From contig NZ_CABPRV010000009.1 in NCBI RefSeq assembly GCF_902459735.1, positions 1 through 64,000 of the forward strand: a DNA stretch of 64,000 nt, given 5' to 3'. Positions 26,912-35,525 of this stretch are shown here, piece by piece. Position numbers and translations under genes: made by a program. The notes below the pieces were generated by a model. That model had not been told where the DNA came from, made no database searches, and was given only the letters and a program-made list of their open reading frames with translations. Numbering within the stretch: the first letter of the stretch is position 1; the number at the start of each line of letters is the position of its first letter. The stretch comes from Pandoraea capi. Lineage in GTDB: Bacteria; Pseudomonadota; Gammaproteobacteria; Burkholderiales; Burkholderiaceae.

Positions 26912-28912
26912 TTGTTTCGTCGAATCGTTTTCATCTTTGTGATTTTGCTCGGCGCGCTCGGTGCGCTTCGCGTCACGCCGGCCACTGCCGCTTTTCCGTG
27001 GCAGTCCGGCACGCAGGCGTTAGAAGCGTCGCAGGTGCTGCGTCTCGATGCACCAAGGTACGAAGATGGTGGCATCTCCATTGGCAGCCGCATTGCTAAG
27101 GATCACTACGTTTATCGTCATTCGCTGCGCGTGGAGGATGCCCATGGCAAGCCCGTCGCATTCACGCTCTCCGACGGCAAGCCTCACACCGACGAGTTCT
27201 TCGGCAAATCGGAGATCTACTATGACGACGATCTGCGGCTGAAGTTGCCGGTGCAGACGTCGGACTATGTCGTGCTTCATTGGCAAGGCTGCGCGCAGGC
27301 GGGGATCTGCTATCCGCCGCAGATCTTCCGGATACTGTTGCCCAAAGCCGTCCCGTCGACAGGTTCAGGTGACGCCTCGCAGGCGCTCGTCACGACGAAG
27401 GCAGCGATCGAGTCGGCCGCATCGTTCCCGTCGTCCGGTGCGCTCTCGGCACACGACACCCCCGAAGCCGATGCCGATGCGACGGCGGCCGCCGTGGCGG
27501 CGTCCACGGCCACGACCGCAGCGGCGGCGGCCGCGCTGGACGACGACACCCACGCCGAGTCGCTGGCGGCCGATCAGGAAACGGCGCGTCAGCTCGCGAC
27601 GCTCGACCCCATTGCGGCCAAGCTGCTGTTCTTCGGTCTCGGGCTGATGCTGGCCTTCACGCCGTGCGTGCTGCCGATGATCCCTATCGTCTCGACCATG
27701 ATCGTGGGCAATCGCCCCTCGCCGGTGCGCGCGTTGGGGCTGTCGTCGGTATACGTCGTGGCGATGGCCCTCACGTACGCCAGCGTTGGCGTGGCCGCCG
27801 CGCTCGCGGGGGCCAATCTGCAAGCGACGCTGCAATCGCCCTGGCTGCTCACGGCCTTCGCGGCGCTGTTTCTGGTGCTGGCGGCGTCGTTGTTCGGTCT
27901 GTTCGAGATTCGCCTGCCGTCGTTCATCGTGAACCGGCTCGACGCCGCCGGACGCCACCGCCCGGGCGGCAGTCTCGTGAGCGCCGCCGCGCTGGGCTTT
28001 CTCTCGGCGTTGCTCGTCGGTCCCTGCATGACGGCGCCCCTCGCGGGCGCACTGCTTTACATCGGCCAGACCGGCAACGCGTGGATGGGAGGCGGTGCAC
28101 TCTTCGCGATGGGGCTCGGCATGGGCATGCCGTTGCTGGCCATCGCGCTGTTCGGCGCGCGCATTCTGCCGCGCCCCGGACCGTGGATGGTGCGCGTGCG
28201 TATCGCGTTCGCTTACGTCATGGTCGGCATGGCCGTCATGATGCTGAACCGCTTTCTGCCGGGGTACATCGGTCTGGCGCTGTGGGGTGCGCTCGGCCTT
28301 GGGCTGGCCGTCGGTCTCGCGGGCTGGGCTTGGGCGATCCGTGGCAAGACGGCTTGCTGGGCATTGGTCTTCCTTGGCATGCTGAGCGGCCTCTGGTCCG
28401 TGATGGTGCTCGTGGGCGCCGCGGCCGGTAGCGAGTCGCTTGTGCGACCGCTGGCGCAGGCGCGCACGGCCGGATACGCTGCCGACGGCGCCAATGCCAG
28501 CGGCCTCGCTGGTCAGCACGCCGGGGCGGTCGAGTACGTCGGGGTCAAGTCCGTGCAGGACGTCGATGCCCGCATCGCGCAGGCAGCCGCACAGGGGCAA
28601 TGGACCCTCATCGACTTCTATGCCGACTGGTGCGTGAGTTGCCACGTCATCGAACGAAACGTCTTCGCTAACCCGACGGTGTCGGCGCGTCTGGCGCAGA
28701 TGCAGGTGCTCCGCCCGGACGTGACGAAGAACGACGCCATCGATCAGGCGTTGATGAAGCGCTGGGGCGTGTTGGGCCCGCCCACGCTGATCCTCATCGA
28801 CGCGACGGGCCAGGAAGTGCGCGAGCACCGCATGGTCGGCGAGATGAGCGTGAACACGTTCCTGAGCCGTCTCGATGCGGCACAGCGCGCGAACCCGGCG
28901 CGGGCGTCATGA
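26912..28912 (+). CDS. dsbD: Thiol:disulfide interchange protein DsbD
   Basis: A 666-residue inner-membrane reductase that moves electrons from cytoplasmic thioredoxin to periplasmic isomerases. After a signal peptide (ending ATAAFPW) comes the nDsbD immunoglobulin-like domain with a Cys in GCAQAGICYPPQ. A long Ala/Thr linker follows, then eight membrane helices with key cysteines in AFTPCVLPM and GPCMTAPLAG. The C-terminal thioredoxin domain carries C574-V-S-C577. I take the TTG at 26912 as start because GGGAGG lies at ideal distance and the signal peptide begins there. It overlaps the TlpA-fusion gene by four bases. Confidence 0.94.
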   Translation: MFRRIVFIFVILLGALGALRVTPATAAFPWQSGTQALEASQVLRLDAPRYEDGGISIGSRIAKDHYVYRHSLRVEDAHGKPVAFTLSDGKPHTDEFFGKSEIYYDDDLRLKLPVQTSDYVVLHWQGCAQAGICYPPQIFRILLPKAVPSTGSGDASQALVTTKAAIESAASFPSSGALSAHDTPEADADATAAAVAASTATTAAAAAALDDDTHAESLAADQETARQLATLDPIAAKLLFFGLGLMLAFTPCVLPMIPIVSTMIVGNRPSPVRALGLSSVYVVAMALTYASVGVAAALAGANLQATLQSPWLLTAFAALFLVLAASLFGLFEIRLPSFIVNRLDAAGRHRPGGSLVSAAALGFLSALLVGPCMTAPLAGALLYIGQTGNAWMGGGALFAMGLGMGMPLLAIALFGARILPRPGPWMVRVRIAFAYVMVGMAVMMLNRFLPGYIGLALWGALGLGLAVGLAGWAWAIRGKTACWALVFLGMLSGLWSVMVLVGAAAGSESLVRPLAQARTAGYAADGANASGLAGQHAGAVEYVGVKSVQDVDARIAQAAAQGQWTLIDFYADWCVSCHVIERNVFANPTVSARLAQMQVLRPDVTKNDAIDQALMKRWGVLGPPTLILIDATGQEVREHRMVGEMSVNTFLSRLDAAQRANPARAS

Positions 28913-29790
28913 TCGGCATCGGTCCCTTCCCGATGAAGACCGCAGCCGTGATAACCGCGGCGGTGCTCGCGCGGATCGTCGCGCGATATGCGCTGCGCGC
29001 CAGCGACGTCACTTCGCGGCGCGCGGGCGCCGGCGTGCTGCTCGACGCGCTGGCCGTCGGTCTGTTCACCGCGCGGGCGGTATATGTGGTGCGCTGGTGG
29101 CCGGATTACGCGGTATCGCCAGCGTCGATGATCGCGCTCGGCGATGGCGGCTTCGATGTCTGGGCCGGCGTCGGCGCCGCGTTCGCGTGGGCACTCTGGC
29201 GCACACGCCGACACCGGACACAGCGACGGCCGATGGTCGCCGGCATGGCGGCCGGACTGGCGATATGGGGTGTCATGCACGTCGGCCTGACGTTCATGCT
29301 GCGCGAAGCGCCGCCGTTACCGGCCCTGACACTCATGGACGTCGCGGGTCGACCGGTTTCGCTGGATACGCATCGCGGCAAACCCATCGTGATGAATCTC
29401 TGGGCGAGCTGGTGTCCGCCCTGCCGTCGCGAAATGCCGGTACTGGCGCAGGCCCAGGCGGACTATCCGGACGTGCGCTTCCTGATGATCAATCAGGGCG
29501 AGACGGCGAACACGGTCGAGGCGTTCGTGACGTCGCAGGGCCTCACGTTCGATCATCTGCTGCTCGATCCCGAGTCGCAGGCCATGCGAGCGGTCGAGAC
29601 GCGCGCGCTTCCCACCACGCTGTACTTCGATGCCCACGGCCGTCTGGTCGACGCCCATCTGGGCGAACTCACTGCCGCGCGTCTGCGCGACGCGCTGGAC
29701 GACCTGCGCCGGCAAACCTCCCGATCCACCCCACCTGCCGCTGTTTCAACATCTCAGGCGTCTCCGGCGTCGTCCCCATCCAAGGAGTAA
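28909..29790 (+). CDS. TlpA-family thiol oxidoreductase with Lgt-like membrane domain
   Basis: A 293-residue fusion. The C-terminal half (from about residue 140) is a TlpA/ResA thioredoxin-like domain with the active site W-C169-P-P-C172 and the cis-proline segment ALPTTLYF. The N-terminal half has four hydrophobic segments and resembles prolipoprotein diacylglyceryl transferase (Lgt): IGPFPMK near the start, TARAVYVV in place of GGRIGYVL, and GGFDVWAG in place of GGMSFHGG. The Lgt active-site histidine is missing, so only a structural or docking role is likely. It lies between dsbD and dsbG and probably passes electrons from DsbD. Confidence 0.85.
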   Translation: MIGIGPFPMKTAAVITAAVLARIVARYALRASDVTSRRAGAGVLLDALAVGLFTARAVYVVRWWPDYAVSPASMIALGDGGFDVWAGVGAAFAWALWRTRRHRTQRRPMVAGMAAGLAIWGVMHVGLTFMLREAPPLPALTLMDVAGRPVSLDTHRGKPIVMNLWASWCPPCRREMPVLAQAQADYPDVRFLMINQGETANTVEAFVTSQGLTFDHLLLDPESQAMRAVETRALPTTLYFDAHGRLVDAHLGELTAARLRDALDDLRRQTSRSTPPAAVSTSQASPASSPSKE

Positions 29791-29793
29791 CCC

Positions 29794-30627
29794 ATGTCGG
29801 TTCGCAAGACTCTCGCTTTCATTGCCGGCCCCTCGCTTGCCGGACTCATCGCGCTCGGCTTCCCGACGACCGGCATGTCGGCCGATACAGCCGCTGCCGC
29901 CCCCGCTGCGACAGTCGCCACGCCCGGCGCAATGCCGAAGCCCGCCATATTGCAGGCGCTGGAGCGCGAGGGCGTGACAGCGCTGCAACCGTTCGATACG
30001 GGAGTCAAGGACCTGAGCGGCTTCGCGGGCCTTGCCGGTCAGCAGCCCATGGCCGTCTATTTGCTCCCGGACGGCAACGGCATCGTCGGCACCCGCATCG
30101 GCGCAGACGCCAGGCCGCTGGACGTCGAACGGGTCACGAAGCTCATCGAAAAGCCGCTGGGCGACGCGGTCTGGTCGAAGCTCTCGTCGTCTCACTGGGT
30201 GCAGGACGGCAAGAAGGACGCGCCGCGCATCGTCTACACGTTCAGCGACCCGAACTGCCCCTACTGCAACCGCTTCTGGGAGTCGGCACGTCCGTGGGTC
30301 GACGCAGGCAAAGTGCAGTTGAGGCACGTGCTCGTGGGCGTGATCAAGGCGGATAGCGTGACGAAGGCGGCGGCCATTTTCGGTGCACCGAATCCGTCGG
30401 CGGCACTCACGCAGAACGAGCAGAAATTCAGGCAAGGCGGGATCAAACCGGCTCGCGATGTCACGAAAGCCATCGCCCAGAAGCTGGAGGCCAATCAGAG
30501 GCTCATGGCCGAACTCGGTTTCCGTGGCACGCCCGGTATCGTCTATCGCAACGACAAGGGGATCGTGGAACGCGCCAACGGCATGCCGCCGCCCGACGCG
30601 CTCACCACCGTTCTCGGCGCGCGCTGA
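29794..30627 (+). CDS. dsbG: Thiol:disulfide interchange protein DsbG
   Basis: A 277-residue periplasmic protein with a cleavable signal peptide (SLAGLIALGFPTTGMSA), an N-terminal dimerisation domain (about residues 40-125) and a thioredoxin domain with C155-P-Y-C158 in FSDPNCPYCNRFW and the FRGTPGIVY cis-proline loop. DsbG-type proteins keep single cysteines reduced or isomerise disulfides, using DsbD electrons; dsbD and the TlpA fusion immediately upstream fit this. A shorter DsbC-like protein is encoded at 45410-46171, so the strain has at least two such isomerases. Confidence 0.9.
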   Translation: MSVRKTLAFIAGPSLAGLIALGFPTTGMSADTAAAAPAATVATPGAMPKPAILQALEREGVTALQPFDTGVKDLSGFAGLAGQQPMAVYLLPDGNGIVGTRIGADARPLDVERVTKLIEKPLGDAVWSKLSSSHWVQDGKKDAPRIVYTFSDPNCPYCNRFWESARPWVDAGKVQLRHVLVGVIKADSVTKAAAIFGAPNPSAALTQNEQKFRQGGIKPARDVTKAIAQKLEANQRLMAELGFRGTPGIVYRNDKGIVERANGMPPPDALTTVLGAR

Positions 30628-31040
30628 GAACGCACCGAGACGGTCCTGCGGCGGCCCATCGGAGGTCGCCCAGAAGCCTCGCGTCGGTCGGGCGACGTAG
30701 CAGAATCGTCGAACGATCGACGCCGTCAGGCGCAAATTCTTGCAGAAAACGCGCGGATGACGCATGAAACGCGTTGAATGGCCGCTTTTTGCGACACCCG
30801 CCCACGACCCGGCGCAGATGCTGCTACAATCGCCTCACTATGAAGTCGCATCAGTCGTCCTCCCTCCTCTGGTCGCCCCTGACCGCTGCCCTGCGCTGGT
30901 GGCGGTAACCCGCCACGTCTATCTCATCCCCATAGCGCCCTCCCCCGCGGACCGCGAAGTCAATGTGGGGGCACGCTCAGGGGACACTCGCAAATTCCAC
31001 GCGTTCGACAATCTTTGTCACCAGACGAACAGGGACCATC
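30628..31040 (+). promoter_or_regulatory. trpGDC leader region with attenuator-like structure
   Basis: This 413-bp gap contains TACAAT (30825-30830, candidate -10), the Trp-rich leader at 30840-30908, and RNA structure. A 7-bp hairpin GTGGCGG/CCGCCAC (30899-30916) covers the two adjacent Trp codons and the stop. A longer hairpin (30928-30983) pairs CCCC, AGCG and CCCCC with GGGGG, CGCT and GGGG. I see no U-tract after the second hairpin, so it may act by transcript cleavage, RBS access or Rho rather than as a simple terminator. Confidence 0.65.
30840..30908 (+). CDS. trpL: trp leader peptide TrpL (upstream of trpGDC)
   Basis: A 22-codon ATG-started frame, M-K-S-H-Q-S-S-S-L-L-W-S-P-L-T-A-A-L-R-W-W-R then TAA, has three Trp codons, two of them adjacent immediately before the stop. 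The ending R-W-W-R is typical of known trp leader peptides. It sits about 130 bp before trpG and directly upstream of a hairpin that includes its Trp codons. It differs in sequence from the trpE leader at 13283-13327. Its Shine-Dalgarno is weak, which lowers certainty slightly. Confidence 0.78.
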   Translation: MKSHQSSSLLWSPLTAALRWWR

Positions 31041-31628
31041 ATGCTGCTGATGATCGACAACTACGACTCGTTTACCTACAACATCGTCCAGTACTTCGGT
31101 GAGCTGGGCGAAGACGTACGGGTCTTCCGCAACGACGAAATCACGCTCGACGACATCGCCGGGCTTGCCCCTGAACGCATTTGTCTCTCCCCCGGCCCGA
31201 GCTGCCCGGTCAATGCGGGCATCACCCTCGACGTGCTCAAGCGCTTCGCCGGCGAGATCCCGATTCTTGGCGTGTGCCTCGGCCATCAGGCCATCGGCGA
31301 AGCCTTCGGCGGGAATGTCGTTCGGGCGCAGCAGATCATGCACGGCAAGGTGAGCGAGATCGAAACCACGCAACAGGGCGTATTCGCGAACCTGCCCAAG
31401 CGCTTCACCGTCACCCGGTACCACTCGCTCGCCATCGAGCGCGCGTCGCTGCCCGACTGCCTCGAAGTCACCGCCTGGACGGACGACGGCGAGATCATGG
31501 GCGTGCGCCACAAGACGCTCGACGTCGAAGGCGTGCAATTCCACCCCGAGTCGATTCTGTCGGAGCATGGCCACGCCGTGCTGCGCAACTTCCTGCAAGC
31601 TGCGCCGCGCAACGCCATCGCTGCCTGA
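31041..31628 (+). CDS. trpG: Anthranilate synthase component II (glutamine amidotransferase)
   Basis: A 195-residue class-I amidotransferase that supplies ammonia from glutamine to TrpE. It shows the N-terminal [14 protein letters not shown], the oxyanion segment [11 protein letters not shown], the catalytic cysteine in [11 protein letters not shown] (about residue 79) and the His-Glu pair in [10 protein letters not shown] (about residues 169-171). Start ATG 31041 follows AGGGA. In some bacteria the same subunit also serves p-aminobenzoate synthesis (PabA), which its separate promoter here would allow. It leads the trpG-trpD-trpC unit. Confidence 0.95.
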   Translation: MLLMIDNYDSFTYNIVQYFGELGEDVRVFRNDEITLDDIAGLAPERICLSPGPSCPVNAGITLDVLKRFAGEIPILGVCLGHQAIGEAFGGNVVRAQQIMHGKVSEIETTQQGVFANLPKRFTVTRYHSLAIERASLPDCLEVTAWTDDGEIMGVRHKTLDVEGVQFHPESILSEHGHAVLRNFLQAAPRNAIAA

Positions 31629-31707
31629 TGTCGCCCGCCGCCGTGTGTAGCGTCGTGTCTGCGGTCATGACGGAATCCATCCCTACCGACAGAGGAGAAG
31701 ACAACCA

Positions 31708-32736
31708 ATGATTACCCCGCAAGAAGCGCTTCAGCGCACCATCGAACACCGCGAAATCTTCCACGACGAGATGCTGCATCTGATGCGTCTCATCATGAAG
31801 GGCGAGATCTCGCCGGTCATGTCGGCCGCCATCATCACCGGCCTGCGCGTGAAGAAGGAAACCATCGGCGAGATCGCCGCTGCCGCGCAGGTCATGCGCG
31901 AGTTCGCCAATCATGTCGATGCGCCGTCGGACGAGCATTTCGTCGACATCGTGGGCACCGGCGGCGATGTGTCGCACACGTTCAACATCTCCACGGCATC
32001 GATGTTCGTTGCCGCCGGCGCAGGCGCGAAGGTCGCCAAGCACGGCAATCGCGGCGTCAGCTCGAAGTCCGGCAGTGCAGACGTGCTTGAAGCGCTCGGC
32101 GTGAACATCATGCTCAACCCCGAGCAGGTTGCGCAGTGTCTGGGCGAGGTCGGCATCGGCTTCATGTTCGCCCCGAATCATCATCCGGCCATGAAGAACG
32201 TCGCCGCCATCCGCAAAGAGATGGGCGTGCGCACGATCTTCAACATTCTCGGGCCGCTCACCAACCCGGCGGGCGCACCGAATCAGCTCATGGGGGTGTT
32301 CCACCCGGATCTGGTCGGGATTCAGGTGCGCGTGATGGAGCGTCTCGGCGCGGAACACGTGCTCGTCGTCTACGGCAAAGATGGCATGGACGAAGTCTCG
32401 CTCGGCGCCGCCACGCTTGTCGGCGAACTGAAGGACGGCAAGGTCACGGAGTATGAGATTCACCCCGAGGACTTCGGCTTGCAGATGGTCAGCAACCGCA
32501 GCCTGAAGGTCGGCAGCGCGGAAGAATCGAAGACGATGCTCATCGAGGCGCTCGACAATACGCCGGGCGTCGCGCGCGAGATCGTCACGCTCAATGCCGG
32601 TACCGCGCTGTATGCGGCCAACCGTGCAGCGACGATCGGCGACGGCATCAAGATGGCGCGCGAGTCTATCGCGAGCGGTGCGGCGCGCGACAAGCTCCAC
32701 GAATTCGTCACATTCACGCAACGCTTCAAGGCGTAA
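31708..32736 (+). CDS. trpD: Anthranilate phosphoribosyltransferase
   Basis: A 342-residue homodimeric enzyme joining anthranilate to PRPP. Landmarks are the GTGGD motif ([16 protein letters not shown], about residues 79-94), [21 protein letters not shown] (about 111-131), and the acidic metal-binding pair in GMDEVSLGA (Asp and Glu, about 229-230). The AGAGGAGAAG ribosome site gives a confident ATG. It follows trpG by 79 bp and precedes trpC. Confidence 0.96.
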   Translation: MITPQEALQRTIEHREIFHDEMLHLMRLIMKGEISPVMSAAIITGLRVKKETIGEIAAAAQVMREFANHVDAPSDEHFVDIVGTGGDVSHTFNISTASMFVAAGAGAKVAKHGNRGVSSKSGSADVLEALGVNIMLNPEQVAQCLGEVGIGFMFAPNHHPAMKNVAAIRKEMGVRTIFNILGPLTNPAGAPNQLMGVFHPDLVGIQVRVMERLGAEHVLVVYGKDGMDEVSLGAATLVGELKDGKVTEYEIHPEDFGLQMVSNRSLKVGSAEESKTMLIEALDNTPGVAREIVTLNAGTALYAANRAATIGDGIKMARESIASGAARDKLHEFVTFTQRFKA

Positions 32737-32844
32737 GTTTTCGCATGAAGCGCGGCGATGTCGCGCCTCATGCGCAAGAATCACGATGACGACGGACCAC
32801 TCGCCCGCGAGCTCCGTCACTTTCAGTGGCACCGGAATATCCCT

Positions 32845-33657
32845 ATGTCTACCGTTCTCGACAAGATCCTGGCCGTGAAGGCCGAAGAAGTCGCCGCCGC
32901 CAGGCGCGTGCGCGACCTCGCAAGTCTGCGCCGCGACGCCGAAGCGACCGTTGGCGACAGCGCACTTCGCACGCGCGACTTCGTGGGCGCCCTGCGCACG
33001 AAGATCGATGGCGGCCTGTCCGGCGTGATCGCCGAAATCAAGAAGGCCAGCCCGTCCAAGGGCGTGATTCGCGAGAACTTCGTGCCGCCGCAGATCGCCG
33101 AGTCGTATCAGCAAGGTGGCGCGGCCTGCCTGTCGGTGTTGACCGACGTCCAGTTCTTTCAGGGCTCGGCAGAGTATCTGAAAGCGGCGCGCGCGGCCTG
33201 CGATCTGCCGGTGCTGCGCAAGGACTTCATGATCGACGCGTATCAGGTCTATGAAGCCCGCGACATGGGCGCCGATTGCATTTTGCTGATCGCCGCCGCG
33301 CTGGAGCTTTCGCAGATGCGCGATCTCGAAGCGCTCGCGCACGAGCTCGGCATGGCGGTGCTCGTCGAAGTCCATAACGGTCAGGAACTGGATGCCGGTC
33401 TGGAACTGCGCACACCGCTGCTGGGCATCAACAATCGCAACCTGCACAACTTCGAAGTCACGCTCGACACCACCCTCGGCCTGCTCAAGCACATTCCGCA
33501 GGATCGTCTGGTCGTGACGGAGTCGGGTATCCTGTCGCGTGACGACGTGGCGCGCATGCGCGCAGCCAACGTCAACGCCTTTCTCGTCGGCGAAGCCTTC
33601 ATGCGCGCGCCCGAGCCGGGCGATGCGCTCGCCACGCTGTTCGACATGCCCCGCTGA
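32845..33657 (+). CDS. trpC: Indole-3-glycerol phosphate synthase
   Basis: A 270-residue TIM-barrel enzyme that cyclises carboxyphenylaminodeoxyribulose phosphate. Catalytic residues are visible in [12 protein letters not shown] (Glu and Lys, about residues 62-68), [14 protein letters not shown] (Lys, about 130), a VLVEVHN Glu, GINNRNL and VTESGI. Length and order are normal; no fused TrpF is present. The frame has an upstream ATG, but the family N-terminus MSTVLDKIL sets the start at 32845. It ends the trpGDC block. Confidence 0.96.
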   Translation: MSTVLDKILAVKAEEVAAARRVRDLASLRRDAEATVGDSALRTRDFVGALRTKIDGGLSGVIAEIKKASPSKGVIRENFVPPQIAESYQQGGAACLSVLTDVQFFQGSAEYLKAARAACDLPVLRKDFMIDAYQVYEARDMGADCILLIAAALELSQMRDLEALAHELGMAVLVEVHNGQELDAGLELRTPLLGINNRNLHNFEVTLDTTLGLLKHIPQDRLVVTESGILSRDDVARMRAANVNAFLVGEAFMRAPEPGDALATLFDMPR

Positions 33658-33813
33658 TCGCCGATTCGTCTCGCAACGCGTCGCGCAGGCGCGTTCTGAC
33701 GAGCGATGGCGCGGTGTCCTTCACTGGACACCGCCCGGCCTCCGGCGGGACGCGTCGCTTCTGCACGGGTGGCGACACCGGCTCGCCCGGCGTCCCCTTA
33801 AAGGAGCGGCCCC

Positions 33814-34509
33814 ATGGCCATCGAACGCGAACTCAAGCTTGCCCTTCCCGGCGACCTCCCCGCCTCGCGCGTCAACGCGCTGATTGCCCATCTCGATCGT
33901 CTGCCCGGCGCCGAAGCCCGTGGCGAGCGTCATCTCGTCAATCGTTATTTCGACACGCCGGACCTCGCGCTCGCACGCGCCAAGGCCGCATTGCGTCTGC
34001 GTTTCGTCGCGCGCGACGGGCATCCCGGACAATGGCTGCAAACGCTCAAGTCGGTCGGTGAGGCGCGCAACGGATTGCACGTGCGTCACGAGTGGGAGCA
34101 GGCCGTGCACGGCGAAGCGCTCGAACTCGGGCCGTTGATCGCCGCGTGCGATATGCCGGCAACGGCCGCGTTATTGCGTGACGAAGGCACCAGGGTCGTG
34201 GCGCAGTTCGAGACGAATTTCGTGCGACGCCTGTGGCGCTACATCGCGGGCGACGGCACGGCCGTGGAGATCGCGTTCGACCGTGGCGAAGTCGCGGTGG
34301 AGGCGGCAGGTGTGCGTCATACGGAACCGCTGATGGAAGTGGAACTGGAACTGCTCGACGCTCCCGACGACGACCGCAGCGCTCAGGGAGAACGCATCCT
34401 CAACGCGCTCGCGCAGGATCTGCGCACGGTACTGCCGGAACTGCACGCCGACGACGTGAGCAAGGCGCAGCGCGGCTATCGTCTGCGACAGAAAGTGCTG
34501 GGCGGCTGA
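33814..34509 (+). CDS. CYTH-domain protein (triphosphate tunnel metalloenzyme)
   Basis: A 231-residue protein carrying the CYTH signature ExExK at its very N-terminus (MAIERELKLAL, residues 4-8). This fold forms a tunnel lined with acidic and basic residues that binds triphosphates; bacterial members include inorganic triphosphatases and class IV adenylate cyclases. Further family strands include RYFDTPDLAL and ALRLRFV with paired arginines, and VEVELELLDAPDD near residue 175. The CHAD domain found in YgiF-type relatives is absent. AAAGGAG precedes the start. Activity cannot be assigned; triphosphatase is the commoner outcome. Confidence 0.85.
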   Translation: MAIERELKLALPGDLPASRVNALIAHLDRLPGAEARGERHLVNRYFDTPDLALARAKAALRLRFVARDGHPGQWLQTLKSVGEARNGLHVRHEWEQAVHGEALELGPLIAACDMPATAALLRDEGTRVVAQFETNFVRRLWRYIAGDGTAVEIAFDRGEVAVEAAGVRHTEPLMEVELELLDAPDDDRSAQGERILNALAQDLRTVLPELHADDVSKAQRGYRLRQKVLGG

Positions 34510-34607
34510 GCGGTACGCCGGTCCTGCCCGACCTTTCTCTGACGCTTCTCTGACGCGCTTCCGACTTTTCCGACGTCGCATTCCTGCACATCCAACCGAC
34601 TCGACGC

Positions 34608-35525
34608 ATGGCATCACGCTCACGCAAGGCATCACCCTCCGCATCCGCGCACCCCGCGACGACCGCTACGTCTCACGACGATCCGCAACGGTCGCTGTTC
34701 GACGCTGCCGACGATCTGGCCCCCACTGCTCCCACTGCACCCGCGATGGCCGGGGACGGCCCGCGCGTGACCGGCATGACGGTCGGCGATTCCGACGTCG
34801 CAGGGCCACTGAAGGGGCACGTCGAGGATCAGTTCAAGGCGCTGCCCGACGCGTGGAAAGCGCTGGTGACGCCGTTCGTGCAGAGCGATGCGTATGCACC
34901 GCTGTGCCGGTATGTCGACGCCGAAGTCGACGCCGGCAAGACGGTCTATCCGGCGGACATCTTTCACGCGCTGCGCATGACGTCGCCGAAGGACGTCAAG
35001 GTCGTCATCCTCGGACAGGACCCGTACCACGGCGACGATCACGGCATTGCGCAGGCGCACGGCATGGCCTTCTCCGTGCAGCGTGGCGTGCGTGTGCCGC
35101 CCTCGCTGCGCAACATCTACAAAGAGATCGAGCGCGATCTGGGCATTGCCCCGCCCGCGCACGGCAATCTCGACGCCTGGGCGAAGCAGGGGGTGCTGCT
35201 GCTGAACACGACGCTGACGGTGGAAGCAGGCAACGCCGCGAGCCACGCGAAGCCATTCAGGAAAGGCGGATGGCAGGCGTGTACGGACACGCTGCTCTCA
35301 GGGCTGGCCGCACAACAGGGGCCGCTGGTGTTCCTGCTGTGGGGCAGTCATGCGCAAGCTAAAGCACCGTTGCTCTCGGGCCACGGCCATCTGCTACTCG
35401 AAGCGCCGCACCCGTCGCCGCTGTCCGCCCATCGCGGCTTCCTCGGCTGTGGCCATTTCAGCGCCGCCAACGCGTTCCTGACGACGCACGGCAAACCCCC
35501 GATCGACTGGCGGCTGCCGGCGTAG
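34608..35525 (+). CDS. ung: Uracil-DNA glycosylase
   Basis: A 305-residue family-1 glycosylase that removes uracil from DNA in base-excision repair. The water-activating loop GQDPYHG (Asp138) and the C-terminal minor-groove loop HPSPLSAHRGF (His268) are intact, with a LLNTTLTVE segment between. The first 75 residues are a low-complexity extension not needed for the fold. Within it, Q27-R-S-L-F31 matches the QxxLF pentapeptide used by many proteins to bind the DNA polymerase sliding clamp. The position downstream of trpC matches Burkholderia gene order. Confidence 0.95.
   Translation: MASRSRKASPSASAHPATTATSHDDPQRSLFDAADDLAPTAPTAPAMAGDGPRVTGMTVGDSDVAGPLKGHVEDQFKALPDAWKALVTPFVQSDAYAPLCRYVDAEVDAGKTVYPADIFHALRMTSPKDVKVVILGQDPYHGDDHGIAQAHGMAFSVQRGVRVPPSLRNIYKEIERDLGIAPPAHGNLDAWAKQGVLLLNTTLTVEAGNAASHAKPFRKGGWQACTDTLLSGLAAQQGPLVFLLWGSHAQAKAPLLSGHGHLLLEAPHPSPLSAHRGFLGCGHFSAANAFLTTHGKPPIDWRLPA

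Noticed and set aside
31495-33492. 665-codon minus-strand frame opposite trpD and trpC
   Set aside because: Spans three plus-strand genes with complete catalytic motifs; no family features of its own.
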